Source of the DNA: Echinometra lucunter
Lineage: Eukaryota; Echinodermata; Echinoidea; Camarodonta; Echinometridae
Assembly (NCBI GenBank): GCA_029962745.1
Contig: CM057165.1
Coordinates: 24,579,202-24,643,201, forward strand
DNA: 64,000 bases
Direction: 5' to 3'
Shown: in pieces, positions 36,232-49,286 of the stretch
Numbering within the stretch: the first letter of the stretch is position 1
How the letters are laid out: each line of letters begins with the position of its first letter
The notes under the pieces: generated by a model
The model's input: only the letters and a program-made list of their open reading frames with translations
Databases searched by the model: none
What the model was told of the DNA's origin: nothing
Program-made: the position numbers and the translations under genes

Positions 36232-36627
36232 CAACTGTGGGTTACAAAACTTAAATATAAGTTCCAGAACAGCAGGAGCCGGGATGATACCGTGAGAGCC
36301 AGTTTGGAAGTAGTGCAACGGAAAGAGAAAGCCAACCACCAACCCAGAATCCTTCCAAGACAGCAAAGGAGCAGGTGAAGTATCCTCCTATTTTCGGGAT
36401 GGCCAACTACCTTCCAGCAAGGCAGGTTTTGAAGACGACAAAAGCATCGAAGCACACAAACAATGGCTACTAACTGAAGGGACCAAAAAGCGACCCAACT
36501 ACGAAGAGGTAGAAGCCAGGATGACCTTAACCTTCTCTGATAGAAGAAATGAAATTATCAAGGAAAACATACCCATAGCACAGCTGAGAAAGAAGAATAC
36601 CGTGGTGTTCAGGATGATGGTGTTGAG
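36232..36627 (+). CDS. SAMD3-like nested gene: central exon with three frame breaks
   Basis: The acceptor is tctttcttttag before CAA CTG TGG and the donor GAG/gtatgt. The segments in order are: QLWVTKLKYKFQNSRSRDD (frame 1, stop at 36376), VKYPPIFGMANYLPARQ (from 36375), EDDKSIEAHKQWLL with EEVEARMTLTFSDRRNEI (to about 36610), and QDDGVE ending at the donor in phase 0. The order W-x-x-K-L..KF, NYLP, ED-x-x-SI-x-x-H, TF-x-x-RR-x-x-I is that of the family labelled 'sterile alpha motif domain-containing protein 3-like' in fish and invertebrates (from memory of the family, not a search). Each frame switch equals one missing base: near 36374, near 36425-36430 and near 36608-36609. Confidence 0.75.
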
Positions 36628-37339
36628 GTATGTATATTACATACGTACACCTTAACCCTATTTCCACTGGGCTATTTCAGAGCAAGATTTTACTGGGGGA
36701 GGGGTCAATTTAACCCCCCCCCTGAGATCTCGATCGCGAAAGGTCCGATCGGCGTGAAACATTTGCACATATGTCAAGACACGTGTAAAGAACGTTGCCT
36801 CATAATTTTTTTTTCCGCGCCAAAATTCCAAATTTTGTTGAATATTTTAATTCATGCAAGGGGGATGCATCAAATTTCATGAAATTCACAAATACATAAA
36901 TATTTCCTTCAAAAATTATAATTGAAGTCACATAACGTCTTGTAAATGACCTAGAAGATTGAAAAAGCTGTGTTTTTGACCAATATATGAGATAAGCTGT
37001 TTTGCACACAAACGTATGGAAAATGCAGGTTTTTGTCAATTTAGGGGTTGACAGGCTTCGTCTCCCCCCCCCCCCCCCCCCCCCCCCCCCCTGTGGAGAT
37101 TGGGTTATAAGAGTGCATGGAAATATATGCATTCTAAATACTTGGGGTTTTTTATTCAAAGAAACAAAGTTACATTAATTTAGTTCACTATTTTATCTAT
37201 TCTGACAGCTATGTGCATGGATGAGACACAAACTGTTACTTGTAGATACCTATCAATGTGCTACATGAATGTGCTACTAAAATATAATCGTAACAGCAGT
37301 TTTGCAATTGGAATGCAGCTAGTTGTATGTGTTATTATA

Positions 37340-37745
37340 GGGTGTGTTTTTTCGGCCCAGAATCAGCGTTTTGAATCACATAGTTTGTACTACAGTTTAA
37401 ATCAGCTTTGCGTTTATGCTCATTTCCTCTAAACGCCGATTCAAATCACTGATTCAAAATGCACAAATTTGTGCGTTTTGAATTTGCGTTTAGCTCTAAA
37501 CGCGTAAATCGGGAAGCATAAACACAACTCTCACCTAAACGGCGTTTAACGTGACGTCACTAAACACCCTTCCGGTCAATACAATAAAGGCCGCGCCTGT
37601 ACTGGCATTATGGCCTGGATCAATGATGGAACTGAGCGAAAGCGCACGCCCTAGTTTGACCTGCCTTCGTTAAGTCTCCAAGGTCAACTTAACAGCGTTT
37701 TGAATCAGCGTTTCTGCCTTCGCAAATTAAGCATAAACGGACCCA
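37340..37745. mobile_element. MITE-like element with AATCAGCGTTTTGAATCA
   Basis: AATCAGCGTTTTGAATCA near 37370 recurs inverted near 37693-37712, and the word AAACGC recurs throughout in both orientations. Inserted in an intron of the nested gene. Confidence 0.6.
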
Positions 37746-38116
37746 TAGTTTCAGGTTTACTTCATAGTCATAAACGTAGCACATATAACATATAATTCTC
37801 ACTTGTTGAAATCAAGCCCTATTACTATTTTCATGACAATTATCTACCAATATTCTATTAAGTTCCTCTACAAATGTTAATTACAGTACTGGTTATTGTC
37901 TACCCCAACCCGCCTCCCCCCCCAAAAAAAAAAAAGTAATTGAAAAAAAAGGATTATCAGTGATCACATAATTTTTACATTAAAACAATTTCAAGTGATA
38001 ATTTTTCAAGATATTTTGTTTCTAGACAAAATAAAAAGTGTAACTGAGGGTTATTTTCCTCTAAGAGCCAAACTTCAGTCCAAGTATAACAACAATGTGT
38101 ATGTTTGCTTGTTCAG

Positions 38117-38312
38117 CTTCTTGCAGAATTCCGACGCATTCACGGAAGTTGTGGTGCTCTGCAGCTCTTGAAAAAGGGGCTACAGACGTACGCGAGACCA
38201 CTTCTCCTCTCCTACAAGGGGCGATGTCTTCGAACCAAACTGAAAAGGGATGAAGACTTGCTATCAATAATCGAAGACATCGAAAAACTTGCAGATGAGA
38301 AGGCTAGAGAAG
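38117..38312 (+). CDS. SAMD3-like nested gene: exon AEFRRI to charged helix
   Basis: Acceptor tgcttgttcag, phase 0 in, phase 1 out, donor AGAGAAG/gtgggt. 65 uninterrupted codons begin LLAEFRRIHG. The AEF-x-RI motif, a following KKGLQTYARPLL segment and a charged LLSIIEDIEKLADEKARE helix correspond to the conserved middle of the SAMD3-like family, where xAEFxRI is followed by a predicted helical region. The exon is intact. Its function is unknown; the family is multi-copy in marine invertebrates and fish, and no enzymatic activity is established to my knowledge. Confidence 0.78.
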
Positions 38313-38745
38313 GTGGGTTGATATCCATCTTGTACACATTGGGCATTACCAGTGTGGGTAAATCCAAAAACCCTTATTAGGTTTGTGTCTGATGGAATGT
38401 GAGTGACAATCATCACTTACATTTTATATTAATGTTTTTTTCTTCTTCTTCACATTGCATGTAAATTACTCTTTTTACATTGATATTTTATCAATAGTCA
38501 TTTGCAAGATCTGTTGCAATTTTTCAAGGTGAAATGTTTTTTTCTTGGACTTTCAATAATCCTACATTTCTTACTTTGTTTTACTTTGCTCCTATTTCTT
38601 ATTTTACTTTCTCTTAATTCCTTATTTTCTTTTTGTGAAAAAAGTATTGCAATAAATCACAATGAAAATGGGTTGTTATTGTAGGTTGACAGGGTTGTGT
38701 TAAATCCCCCATTAACCTATGACATTAATTTTCGTGTTATTATAG

Positions 38746-38819
38746 ATGCAGAAGCAAAAGCTGCCATAACGGCCATACCTGCTCTTCTAGGAGAGAGCAA
38801 CAACATCTTCAGATACCAG
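38746..38819 (+). CDS. SAMD3-like nested gene: short exon AITAIPALLGE
   Basis: 74-bp exon. AT completes an Asp codon with the G at 38312, then 24 codons follow to TACCAG/gtagag. The acceptor is cgtgttattatag. AEAKAAITAIPALLGE corresponds to the family's ..AL.GLP..L.E block, which precedes the C-terminal beta-rich region. Phases (1 in, 0 out) agree with both neighbours. The exon is too short to appear in any open-frame list and was found by splice-phase continuity. Confidence 0.75.
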
Positions 38820-39411
38820 GTAGAGTATTCCCTGTTATGATTTATTCCTGGTAAGGAGGTGCTTTTATGAATGGATGTCATAATTTTTCATTGCTTAGGT
38901 TAAGACTGTCTCACTGTTTACACTTTTCCTGTATGACAAAATGTGCATCATTCTGCCTCAGCCATCAAGTTTGAAATATTTAATGGTTAGATGGATTTTC
39001 TTCAAACTTGGTAAAATGGTGCATTTGAGAGGACACACAAACCAAATAGATTTGAGGGACATTTGGCCAAAGGTCACAGGCCTGTCCAGTATACTTTAAA
39101 AAAAAAATATATTTATCAAGTGAAATGAAGGAATTAATAGAAACAAAATGATTAAGTCATCATAGAGAGCTTGCCCTGCGGATGGAGGAACATTTGTGGG
39201 ACAGGGTGGAGGAGGCTTGGGGTGATATTCACAGTTCCACATGACCTTAGTAAAATAATGAAAGAATTAAAAGAAAAAATGAAATGAATACAAAAATGCT
39301 GAGAAAGTACATCCCTTTTCCAGTCTGATAAAGTTACATTAAGCATTGTTGAGTAAATTCGAAGTACAATGAGTATTCTTTCTTTATTGTTTTATACTTA
39401 TGTCCACATAG

Positions 39412-39707
39412 GGGGATGGAGACCAAACAGGATTAGCCATCTTTGTGAGCACGGACGAAAGCTCCCCACTGCATTCCAGAGAGTTCTCAATGGTCATTGA
39501 TGGCACACCAGTGTGCAGGGTGGGGGATCTGTTGACGGCTGCAGCATGCTACCTTTCAGCATTCTACGTATTTCACCTGCAGTACGAAAGCACTTTGACG
39601 CGAACACTTGAATTCTGTCAACTCGCTTGTTCAAGGTGAAGGACAAGTGCCCCACTGACAAGCATGTCCTCACTTTCATGACGAGACTTCATAGGAAGAT
39701 ACCATGA
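39412..39707 (+). CDS. SAMD3-like nested gene: terminal exon with one frame break
   Basis: The acceptor is tatgtccacatag, phase 0. The frame reads GDGDQTGLAIFVSTDE, REFSMVIDGTPVCRVGDLL and AACYLSAFYVFHLQYES, the characteristic C-terminal block of the SAMD3-like family (a Val-Ile-Asp/Glu-Gly strand pair, then a helical FYVF-x-L-x-Y segment). The observed frame stops at TGA 39637-39639. One extra base in the T pair near 39627 would instead give LFKVKDKCPTDKHVLTF and RLHRKIP, ending at TGA 39705-39707. No AATAAA was seen before the gap at 40106. Confidence 0.75.
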
Positions 39708-40105
39708 TTCAGTTTGTTCTTTCTGGTAAAAGTGCCGCATAGAGAAGAGCGATATTTCTGACTCAATAACCAAATATGAAATGTGTCCACCTTGAGCCCG
39801 ATTTTATGGACATTGTAGATCTGTATTTGTAATCCCAATTTAAAAACAATGCATACATGTGTAATTTTTTTTTTTTTCAGTCTGAAAGGTATATTTGGAA
39901 GCTGAAATAACGTCAAAGAGGTGTACTGTAAAGATAGATATCAGTGTACTAGGTGTTTCAAAACAACATTTTACACTTTTGATCATAATAACTTTTTACT
40001 GGATTCACAGATGATATTCAAATTTTGATAGTACATAGCAGAGGAGTGTCAAATTTTATGGGTATAATTTTGTGTCATAACTGTCTATCATTTTTGTCTC
40101 GCCCA

Positions 40106-40605
40106 NNNNNNNNNNNNNNNNNNNNNNNNNNNNNNNNNNNNNNNNNNNNNNNNNNNNNNNNNNNNNNNNNNNNNNNNNNNNNNNNNNNNNNNNNNNNNNN
40201 NNNNNNNNNNNNNNNNNNNNNNNNNNNNNNNNNNNNNNNNNNNNNNNNNNNNNNNNNNNNNNNNNNNNNNNNNNNNNNNNNNNNNNNNNNNNNNNNNNNN
40301 NNNNNNNNNNNNNNNNNNNNNNNNNNNNNNNNNNNNNNNNNNNNNNNNNNNNNNNNNNNNNNNNNNNNNNNNNNNNNNNNNNNNNNNNNNNNNNNNNNNN
40401 NNNNNNNNNNNNNNNNNNNNNNNNNNNNNNNNNNNNNNNNNNNNNNNNNNNNNNNNNNNNNNNNNNNNNNNNNNNNNNNNNNNNNNNNNNNNNNNNNNNN
40501 NNNNNNNNNNNNNNNNNNNNNNNNNNNNNNNNNNNNNNNNNNNNNNNNNNNNNNNNNNNNNNNNNNNNNNNNNNNNNNNNNNNNNNNNNNNNNNNNNNNN
40601 NNNNN
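40106..40605. other. Assembly gap of exactly 500 N
   Basis: A run of 500 unknown bases. The round length suggests a default scaffold gap, so the true size is unknown. It lies about 400 bp beyond the last exon of the nested gene; its poly(A) site may be inside. Confidence 1.
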
Positions 40606-43600
40606 TTATTAGGGAGACTATAAGAGATAGAACGGCACTGAGAATGAAACGATGATTTTTGGATGAAACAACAATGACCGAAATTGCTTAACTTCTGAAA
40701 ATTGGAAAATGAAATCTGCCCTATGTTTCAGTGACAACTTTGGGGGTCATTAAAAATCCAACTTTGAATGATAATGAAAATGATAGGCCAAATAACAGCA
40801 AAATAATACATAAGCACCTTATCCACTGGAACACAGCTTTTCTTACGCGATCCATGATTACTTCTTCAGTTAAAATATAAAAATTTTGGGAAAGTGTGTT
40901 TTTTTTTCCCGAATATTCGATCTCGTTGGCATTGTTCCACCGATGGTGATGATTTCAGATGACGCGGAAAATTATTGTCGGGGATGATGATAATAGGATA
41001 ATTTTTCTGTCCTGAGAGAACTTGAATATCCTGAAGGATGATGAACTTCAAGATGGAATCCTTGCTAATATTTCCAAGATGTCAAGATGATGGGTGATAT
41101 CCATTTTAGTCGCATTTGCACCGTCACAAGCCGATGATGACCAGTAGATAGGGGAGAAGCGACGCCATATGTGTCGCAGATGGGTGATGTTTGCTGGAAT
41201 GTCATAGGATAAACATTCTTGAGAATTCTGAACCTGGAAGCATTCCAAAATGGGTTACTGAAAATGGGTTGATCTGGTTTGATTGTCACCGGCTTTATTA
41301 TCCGTATTAAAAAGACATAGGATATAAACATATAAAACAAACATTAAAAAAGGTGTAAATCAAAGTTTAAAATAAAGTACGGCTAAAAAGCTTTATTTTG
41401 AGGCATTACTATGCCTCTGTTTTTCCTAGAGGTCCATCCTCTCATCCTCCTTCTCTTCCTCCTCTCGTATGTCCCATGATTCCTCGAGCTCATTTGCTAG
41501 TCGTACCAATCAAGAATCTTTTTTTAAATGTATGTACTATCAGTTTAAGCAGACAAACAAACAAACTATCCAACATCTGCATTGTTTTGATATCATTATG
41601 GCATCATCATTAAGAAGACTCAATATAAAACAGTGCAATAAGGCGGATGACTTCCTCAGTGTTTCATTTTGGGGCAACTCTGGGCCACGGGTCAGCGTGC
41701 GAGCGATACACGGTACAAGAAGTGCCGACTCTCTTTACTATGTTTACGAACGATGCATTCCTCAAGACATGGTGTGCATTATTTTATAGTGTTATTTTTT
41801 AGTTGTTTTGGTTTGGTTTTCTCCATAGTTCATTCATTCATGTCTTGTGGGATATCGCGTGTGCGCCTAATTAACCACAGCTATACATGGTACATGCAGC
41901 TCGCCCATGAGTAAGTGCGTTCGTTGATTGAGTAGACCGCGCTGGTGCGTGTCACAGCCAGAGCATATAGCTACGGTGATATGTCAACCCGTGCATGAGA
42001 GTGTGCGTGCCTGCGTGCGTGTGCGTGTCTTCGTGTAATGATTTAACCATTCCCCACTGAAAATTACAGAAAAAAAAACCACAGTGGAAGAAGCATCTTC
42101 CACTTTGAAATTCTAACATTATGACAACCACAGACGTACAGGGCAGATCATTTCTCACAAATAAGCTGACGTCATTTGAAGAAATTTCAACTGTCTAGTT
42201 CCTCTATTTTGTGCGCGAGCAAGAAGAAGAAGAATAGCCTGTTTCCATGTTCATACCATATTATTTCACTGCACATTTGATTACTAGCTATCTACATGCT
42301 TATTCAATAAATCTGATATCAAAGAATAAACTGTACATACGACAGCGGAAACGGAAACACATAACGTTGATTATATTGCACGAGGGATTGTCGTAACATT
42401 TTACTCCAGATGTGACCTTCTCCCTTCAAAATAATGTTTATGAAAGTGCATTAAAAGCCTAAGAAGCGCCAACTGTAAAAACAAGACTGTCATTCACAAA
42501 AAATATATATATCATTATCACCGAAACCATTTCATCGTTTACGTTCGTCTATTGATTGGCCTTTCGGAATTTCGTTGACACCATTTTCCTACAAATTTTC
42601 TTTTTCCTAAATCAGATTTATGAAATTAATCCTTCCGCTACGGAAACTTTACTCCCTCGTTTGTTTTGTTCCCCTTTCAAACTTTCTCTGGTTTCCTACC
42701 ATGCTTCACATCTGGTGAGCACATTTGTTTTGTTTTTCTATTCTTGTGGTAGGGGTAAATTCGAGGGGACGTCTCTAAAAATTAATTTCGACAATCCGGC
42801 GGTGATTAATGCTAAAACATCTGGATATTTTGGTTCCGTTTTTTCCGATATGATAAAGGAAATGCATTGTTAGTGAAGGTATAGTTGGTCCTCATTAGTA
42901 ACACAATAGTCGAGGCTAGTCTCTCAAGGAGTCATAGCTCGTTTGATATTATGCGAACAGTAACGACTCTACTAAAATAGAGGAATCACGAGGCGTGGTT
43001 TGAAGCTGGGCCGAAAAGGGTTGGCTCTAAACCTTAATTGCCTTTAGATTTTTTGTCTAAAAGTATTATTAAGGCTAAGAGCTACTCTTTCGAAATTGAT
43101 CCAAAAATAATAATCCCAATTAGCATGATTAAACCAAATACAGTATCCAATGAATACGAATATTTTACATTTTCGACCATGCATCATGAACATACGGAAT
43201 AGGGAAAAACACGACACTCAGTTTGCTCGAACAATCATTTTCCTCGAAAATTCCAAAATATTGTCCCAAAAATTCCTTGAGTTGCAACTCAGTCATTTTC
43301 ACGTTACCGTGACATTCAATGACTTTTATCAGTTCTCATGTTCAGAATAACGAAAGTAATTCATTTTCTCGAAATATACGATACCGTCTCATCACTTTGA
43401 ACACAAAAATGCCTGTCTATCGAGCATTCTCTGTTTGTTTTTGTTTGTTTTTGTTTGGTTTTTTTTTTTTGGGGGGGGGGGGGGGGTTACCTGTGTATTT
43501 TTTTATATTCGTGTATTGTATGGGGGAAGGTCATTAACTACCGTATTCATTCCCATTTAATTAATTTGATTGTACTCTGTATTTGTGCTTTTTTTATTAT

Positions 43601-46489
43601 GTATTTCTATTCAAATATATTTCCATTCAACATGTTCAATTTGAAGTCATTATGATTTTCTTTATCTGTTTATGTATTGATTTGAATGAATACAATAAAG
43701 AATATAATAAAACAAAAACAAACAAGTTTGCAACTCGATGGCTTAATTTTGTTAATTAGGACTGACCCGAGTACAAATCTTCCGTCTGACAAATGAAAGT
43801 TCACAGTGAGAAGACAGCTCGCTTGTTTTCTTATAATAGATCAAGTTAATGGTTTCCAGGCCTTCTTTTCTTTCCAAATATATCTTTTCCCCTCTTCATA
43901 CCGCCAATATCCTTCCCTCTTGCCTTTTCCATCCTTTTCCTGCTCCTGACACCTCCCACCCCCCCCCCCCCCCGCCCTTCCTTCCTTTCTCCCTCATCTG
44001 CCATGAAATCGTGGTGATACAACCAAGAAGCTACGAGTCTCATAACTCCTTTATACAATTTTTAAAGATAGTAGACCACATCTGCACAACATTGTTTCAG
44101 AATTTGAAGAGAAATAAGCCAATTTAAATTTTAAATGACAGATATTTATGTAAAACTATCATGTTATCAAATCTACAACAATATTCCAAAGAATAAATGA
44201 AAAATGAATGGTTTTACTCTTAAAGCGTCAGAAGAGACGCCTTTACAAAAAAAAAAATAAAGAAAATTTGTTTTGAATATTTCCTTCTCAATCCTAAACG
44301 GGAATTACTGGGACCCCAAACTTTACGAGTGTTTTTCTATGGCTTCAAGCAATCTAAAGTAAAACTTTTCTGCAGATTGGGTGCCACTTGCATATGTTTG
44401 CTACTACCTTTAAAACAAAGTTATTCATAATAACTCTGCTTTGGAAAATGCTTCAAAAGTCGTGCACGACTGCTTTCTGTGACAGCAAAAACATGCTATA
44501 TCGATGTACAATGGCAGAATGTCCTTATTGGTGGTGAAAGATAGATCTATCAGGCTGAAGAGAGCGGATGAATTCGCTAATTTGAAAGGTCAACGGGAAA
44601 CGGACAACTTTGCCAGAAAAAAAGCTACAAACATTTCTACGCTACCGTAATAACCACCCTTGATTTATGATAGCAATACCTTACATTAATTTTATCCATC
44701 ACCTGGAATTCTAGAAGAGGAACAAAATTAGCCACAGGAATTACCAAATATAGCATTTTCGAGACTCGAGAGGGTGTGATTGACTTATCATTTATAGTTA
44801 TTTTGTAGTAATAGAAATAATGGGAGGTAACATTAAATTAAACGACATTCATTATCTGATTATGTTCATTCTATTTCTATTTTCTACATAACACTGCAAT
44901 AAACGACATTCATTCTACATTTATTTTCTGCATTATTTTCATGTATTGCTTTTGTAGAATGTACAGACAAAATGATGACAACACTAATTCATTCAAAGTT
45001 ACCACAGCCAAATTTGAATAGGGATCTTTTGAAATGCTATTAAATGATTTTGATCAATGCATACTTGATCTACAGACTAGAACAAGTGCACACAATGCTT
45101 CTGATGAATGCTGTCGAAGAGGCCGTTTGGAAATTGTAACATAATTATCTTATTAACTGATTTATTGATAAGGTACTATTACTACCGCCGTGTCTTTTCT
45201 TCGCTTTATTAACATCTTTTTTTAAAAGAAAATAGATTCTCACAAAGATGGTTTTAAATCTGATTTTATCTCCAACATTATCCTCCAGAAAACTGCAGCT
45301 GGCCTCGCAATAGAACATTATCGAAACAAATTGGACTAGATTCTGATCGCTTGCATTATTTTAAAAAGGATATAATTTCATTTCTTCTTTGGCAGGATAT
45401 ATAGTTGGTTGCCAGGAGGTACTGTCAGTTTTCATTAAACCCTGTGTCATCATTGAACGACACCCCTGGGCTTTCGGCTAAAAAGATCCCTGACATTTAG
45501 CTATCCATCGCGTGTATATGTTTTATAATTTCGTTTTTGTCTCTATTCCTTTGTCTTATTTTTGACGAGATGACAAGATAAATTCAACTTGTCGCTGTAT
45601 ATGTGTTCCACCTTCAAAGCTGTTTCGTTTTCGGTGAACCTGTGATGCCTGTCAAAATTAGGTATGACCTAAGGATTTATAGTTATATTTATTCTGTGTT
45701 ATCCCTTTTCCCGCTTTTCTTCCGGTTTGCAAGCTTAAAGAATAAGGAGAAAATTAAACGCTATATTCGCATTATGTCTCACAAGTGGATAAATCAAATA
45801 AATTTCTTAAAACCACATTTTCAGACTTCTTTTCATTTTTTGTACATGGGTCATGTACACAATATGTCCCAATCATATACCAGTAGGAGAGATTAAACCT
45901 TTGGCATGTTTGGGTTACAGATATCAGTGGTCTCGACCACACGTCATTCAGCATGTTTAGTGTCAAAATCGATGTATTTTCGCCAACATACAGCGGGGTG
46001 TAGTTCCGTTTTGGGCTGCCCCTTCCTATCTCTGTACGTTGAAGGTGCAAAAGCGTACAAGCACAAGACGGATGGAAACTTTTTGGTTCTTCTAGCTGCC
46101 TAATATGAGGTGCTGAGTTAGAATGTGACTGTCAAGACGTTAGCTATATACAGTGCAAGGAGCCAGCAGCAATTTTTAAGATTTACAGATGAACAGTATA
46201 TCAACCAGTGTCAACATGAAACCCTATTTTTGTGGCATATTTTGAAGGCTGAAAAGTTTCAAATTGTATTTCGCTGTATCTATCATAATATGGATTATCA
46301 ATGGCAACGTAAATGATGTCTATCCCCCTCCTCATCTCCCTCCCCATCTTTTTCCTTCTCTTCAGATCCCTCTCCATTTCACATTATTTCTTCTCCGTCT
46401 GCTTCTTCCCCCTATCTCTCTCTCTCTCTCTTCTTTTTTTTTTTTAAACAACATCAATATGCATATAGCACATCACTTTATTTGATAGA

Positions 46490-46606
46490 CGATGAAACAG
46501 CAATGTAGATAAAATGCCTTGCTCAAGGGCAGAAGTGTCGTGCCGGGAATCGAACCCCGGACCTCGCGTCTCCAGTCAAGCGCCTTAAACCACTCGACTA
46601 CGGCAC
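46490..46606 (-). mobile_element. tRNA-derived SINE
   Basis: The minus strand shows an A-box-like TAGTCGAGTGGTTTAAG and a perfect B box GGTTCGATTCC inside a tRNA-like fold with ends GTGCCG.../CGGCAC. A typical SINE body, GCCCTTGAGCAAGGCA, follows. It is SINE rather than a functional tRNA because that body continues directly from the tRNA-like part. Confidence 0.7.
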
Positions 46607-46607
46607 A

Positions 46608-46745
<138 letters not shown>

Positions 46746-48412
46746 CTAATAATAATAATAGTAGATATTTCTATAGCGCCTTTCCCACAAGATACAAAGC
46801 GCTTTGAGATGTCATCCCTGGTCCATCTTTCCGTCCGCGATCCAAATTTTTTCCCAATGAAAAGCCAAAATAGAACAATGGATCCCAAACTAATAGAGAT
46901 GCCAAGAGGAAAAAGACAAGTGATTTAAATAACAGGACTGCAGGTCATAATGCAGTAATTGGATAATATAAAGCCCTAAATCGAGATTCGACAACTCTGT
47001 CATCTCCACTTTCCACTTATCGTCAGAAATTGAAATAGAGTTTATCTATTAAGATGCATTTTGAACAATAATGGTAAATAGGCTCCCAGAGGAAAACCAG
47101 CATGTACTGTTCGTGGGAGGTTTGCGTTACAATGAAAGTGTCGTGGAGTTGCTGGGAATATTTATTAAAATATGCATTTCTCATAAATTCCTATTTTCTA
47201 CTATACACGCGTTGGATGACTTACGTTCATCATTGGTGCTGGTTTAGCTAGACTGAACAAGAGCTTTAAAATGAGACAAGGAGAAATATATAAGAATGAC
47301 AAAGTTTTCAACATTGACCTAGAGGGTCTTGCCTGTATTGTAGACCTGATTCTATGGCTCACAGTCGGTTATAATGAAGATGCTGTTTTTGTATTATCAA
47401 AAACAAAATACACAAAAGGAAAATTCCTTTTCTTTTTCATCCATATCTTTTTCCTTTCTCCTCTTCCCTTATCCTCCTCATCCTCCTACAGACACATTTC
47501 ACTATTATCATGATTATTAACAGCCAATGATTTAAAAATAACATTGCCAAGTTAGCGCGTGCTTTTGGGTCGAGACGAGTGGGTCAGTGGTCCGGAACCC
47601 CCGCCTGGCATAATCCCCCGATGATGATGATGGATTCGTTCCCGATCTCTACTGACGCATTGGATAGGATGTCATCTACCACCTGCTATGCAAGGAAATT
47701 ATCCAGAAATTGGGTCCGATATAATATTTGGATGCTGCGGTGTCAAAAATGGATAATTTTGAGCCACGGCTGACCGACCGAGTCAGCTGGGGATGTCATT
47801 ATAATTCTGTTTTCGTATGCCATTTATTCTCCTCTTCGGGAGGGGGGGGGGGTTCAAAACGATGGGCGTTGTCGACAACTAATCGGGGCAGTGTTGGGAT
47901 CGGGGATTATGATTATATCTTTCCCTTTCACAACTGTTAATAAAGCATGGTCAAGGCTCTACCTTGAACTCAGGTTCTAAATACAAAGCAAGGTATCGTA
48001 TCACAAGTTGTAATTCTTGATTGTTTGTTGTTGTTTTTTAATTGCAAAAGACGCTACCCTAATGTAAATATGATGTATCATACTTTATTAATTAAAGTCT
48101 GCGGACCAGGGGGAACCACTGGATGGTGAAAAGCATTCCTGGCTTTAATACGCTTAGCATTGCAGTAAGAAAGTTATTTAGAATTTTTTCTTCAGGATTG
48201 ATTATGAGGCTTTGGAATGATCAAAATTATAACAAACTGACGTAATTATTGTGATAAAATTCACAGTCAACTAAATCGTTGGACACAGATTTGGGCACAT
48301 GGGGCCACACACATAATTATGAGTCATTAGATTCCGATCCGAAGTTGTAAACTCCTAATTTAAGAAGTACAGTAAATGTGCAAGTAGTATGTAACTACAT
48401 GAAGTTATATCT

Positions 48413-48740
48413 GGGGGTGTTTCATAAAGCTGTTCTTAAAGTTACAAATGACTTTATGAACGACTTGTATATGGCAAGCCAAATGGGATTCTTAATCCTT
48501 ATAAATCACATCAGCTAAAGGTGAAATATGCAGATTAGCATTACTATTGTTTACTAAATTTTTTATTGCAAATTATACTTTTTGAAAAATTTAATTGAGA
48601 TTATGAGAAATGTAGTCACACTTTGTTAAATTGTCAGGAAAAAACTTTGGCATCCGATTTGGCACTTCATATTCGAGTCGTTCGTAAAGTCATGCGTAAC
48701 TTTACGAACAGCTTTATGAAACACCCCCCCCCCCCCCCCC
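48413..48740. mobile_element. MITE with GGGTGTTTCATAAAGCTGTTC termini
   Basis: The left end ggtgtttcataaagctgttc and the right end gaacagctttatgaaacacc are inverted repeats of about 60 bases containing CTTTACGAACGACT variants. The right end runs into a C19 tract. A second, truncated copy lies at 60518-60586. Confidence 0.8.
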
Positions 48741-48761
48741 GGAATATGAGGGCCTTCTAAC

Positions 48762-49286
48762 ATGTCTAAGAGCATTTCATTTCACGTGACTTTGTCATGT
48801 TTGTTGCCTTGCATGATTTTTCTCTCGCTTGTGAATAAAAAGGTTGAAAAATCACAAAATACACGTATTTTTCACTCTTCCGAGAACTTAACCTTCTTTC
48901 TTTTAAACGACCACCCGCACTTGCTATTGTTTCGGGTTCTTTCACGTTTAACTAATCATATTCACACGGTGAAATGTGTTCAGACATTGTCTTCACATTC
49001 CTGCTCCATGATATCTGGAAATCAATTTCACGTGTATTCCATATGGCCCGTGACATTTCAGAACATGAAAATACTTATTTGCAGACGTAAATATGGCGCT
49101 GTGGATGACTTTGTAGGAAATGCAAAGCTTTTAAACAGGAAAACATCAGGGGTAGAAATCTCAAGATATTGGGCGGCTAAATGTTACATGTCTCTCACTC
49201 GACACCTGGTCAAAAATGCACCATCATTGTCTCTGTTTACTATGATTCCGACTTCTGTTGTGAAGGAGGTTATTTTCGCGACATAA
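48762..49286 (+). CDS. Unrecognised 174-codon open reading frame
   Basis: This is the longest gap-free ATG-initiated frame in the window that is not simple repeat. The start MSKSISFHVTLSCLLPCMI is hydrophobic and could pass as a signal or membrane segment; the remainder has no motif I know. It starts just 3' of a foldback element (48413-48740). No splice sites, promoter or poly(A) signal tie it to a transcript, so it may be a chance frame. Confidence 0.15.
   Translation: MSKSISFHVTLSCLLPCMIFLSLVNKKVEKSQNTRIFHSSENLTFFLLNDHPHLLLFRVLSRLTNHIHTVKCVQTLSSHSCSMISGNQFHVYSIWPVTFQNMKILICRRKYGAVDDFVGNAKLLNRKTSGVEISRYWAAKCYMSLTRHLVKNAPSLSLFTMIPTSVVKEVIFAT

Noticed and set aside
40025..40612. 195-codon plus-strand frame
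   Set aside because: Almost all of it is the 500-N gap; the real bases give only about 27 residues with no signature.
46540..46606. Functional tRNA gene on the minus strand
   Set aside because: A SINE body follows without a terminator; better explained as a tRNA-derived retroelement.
47579..47773. 64-codon plus-strand frame with Met run
   Set aside because: The Met run is an ATG microsatellite; no convincing splice sites or motif.
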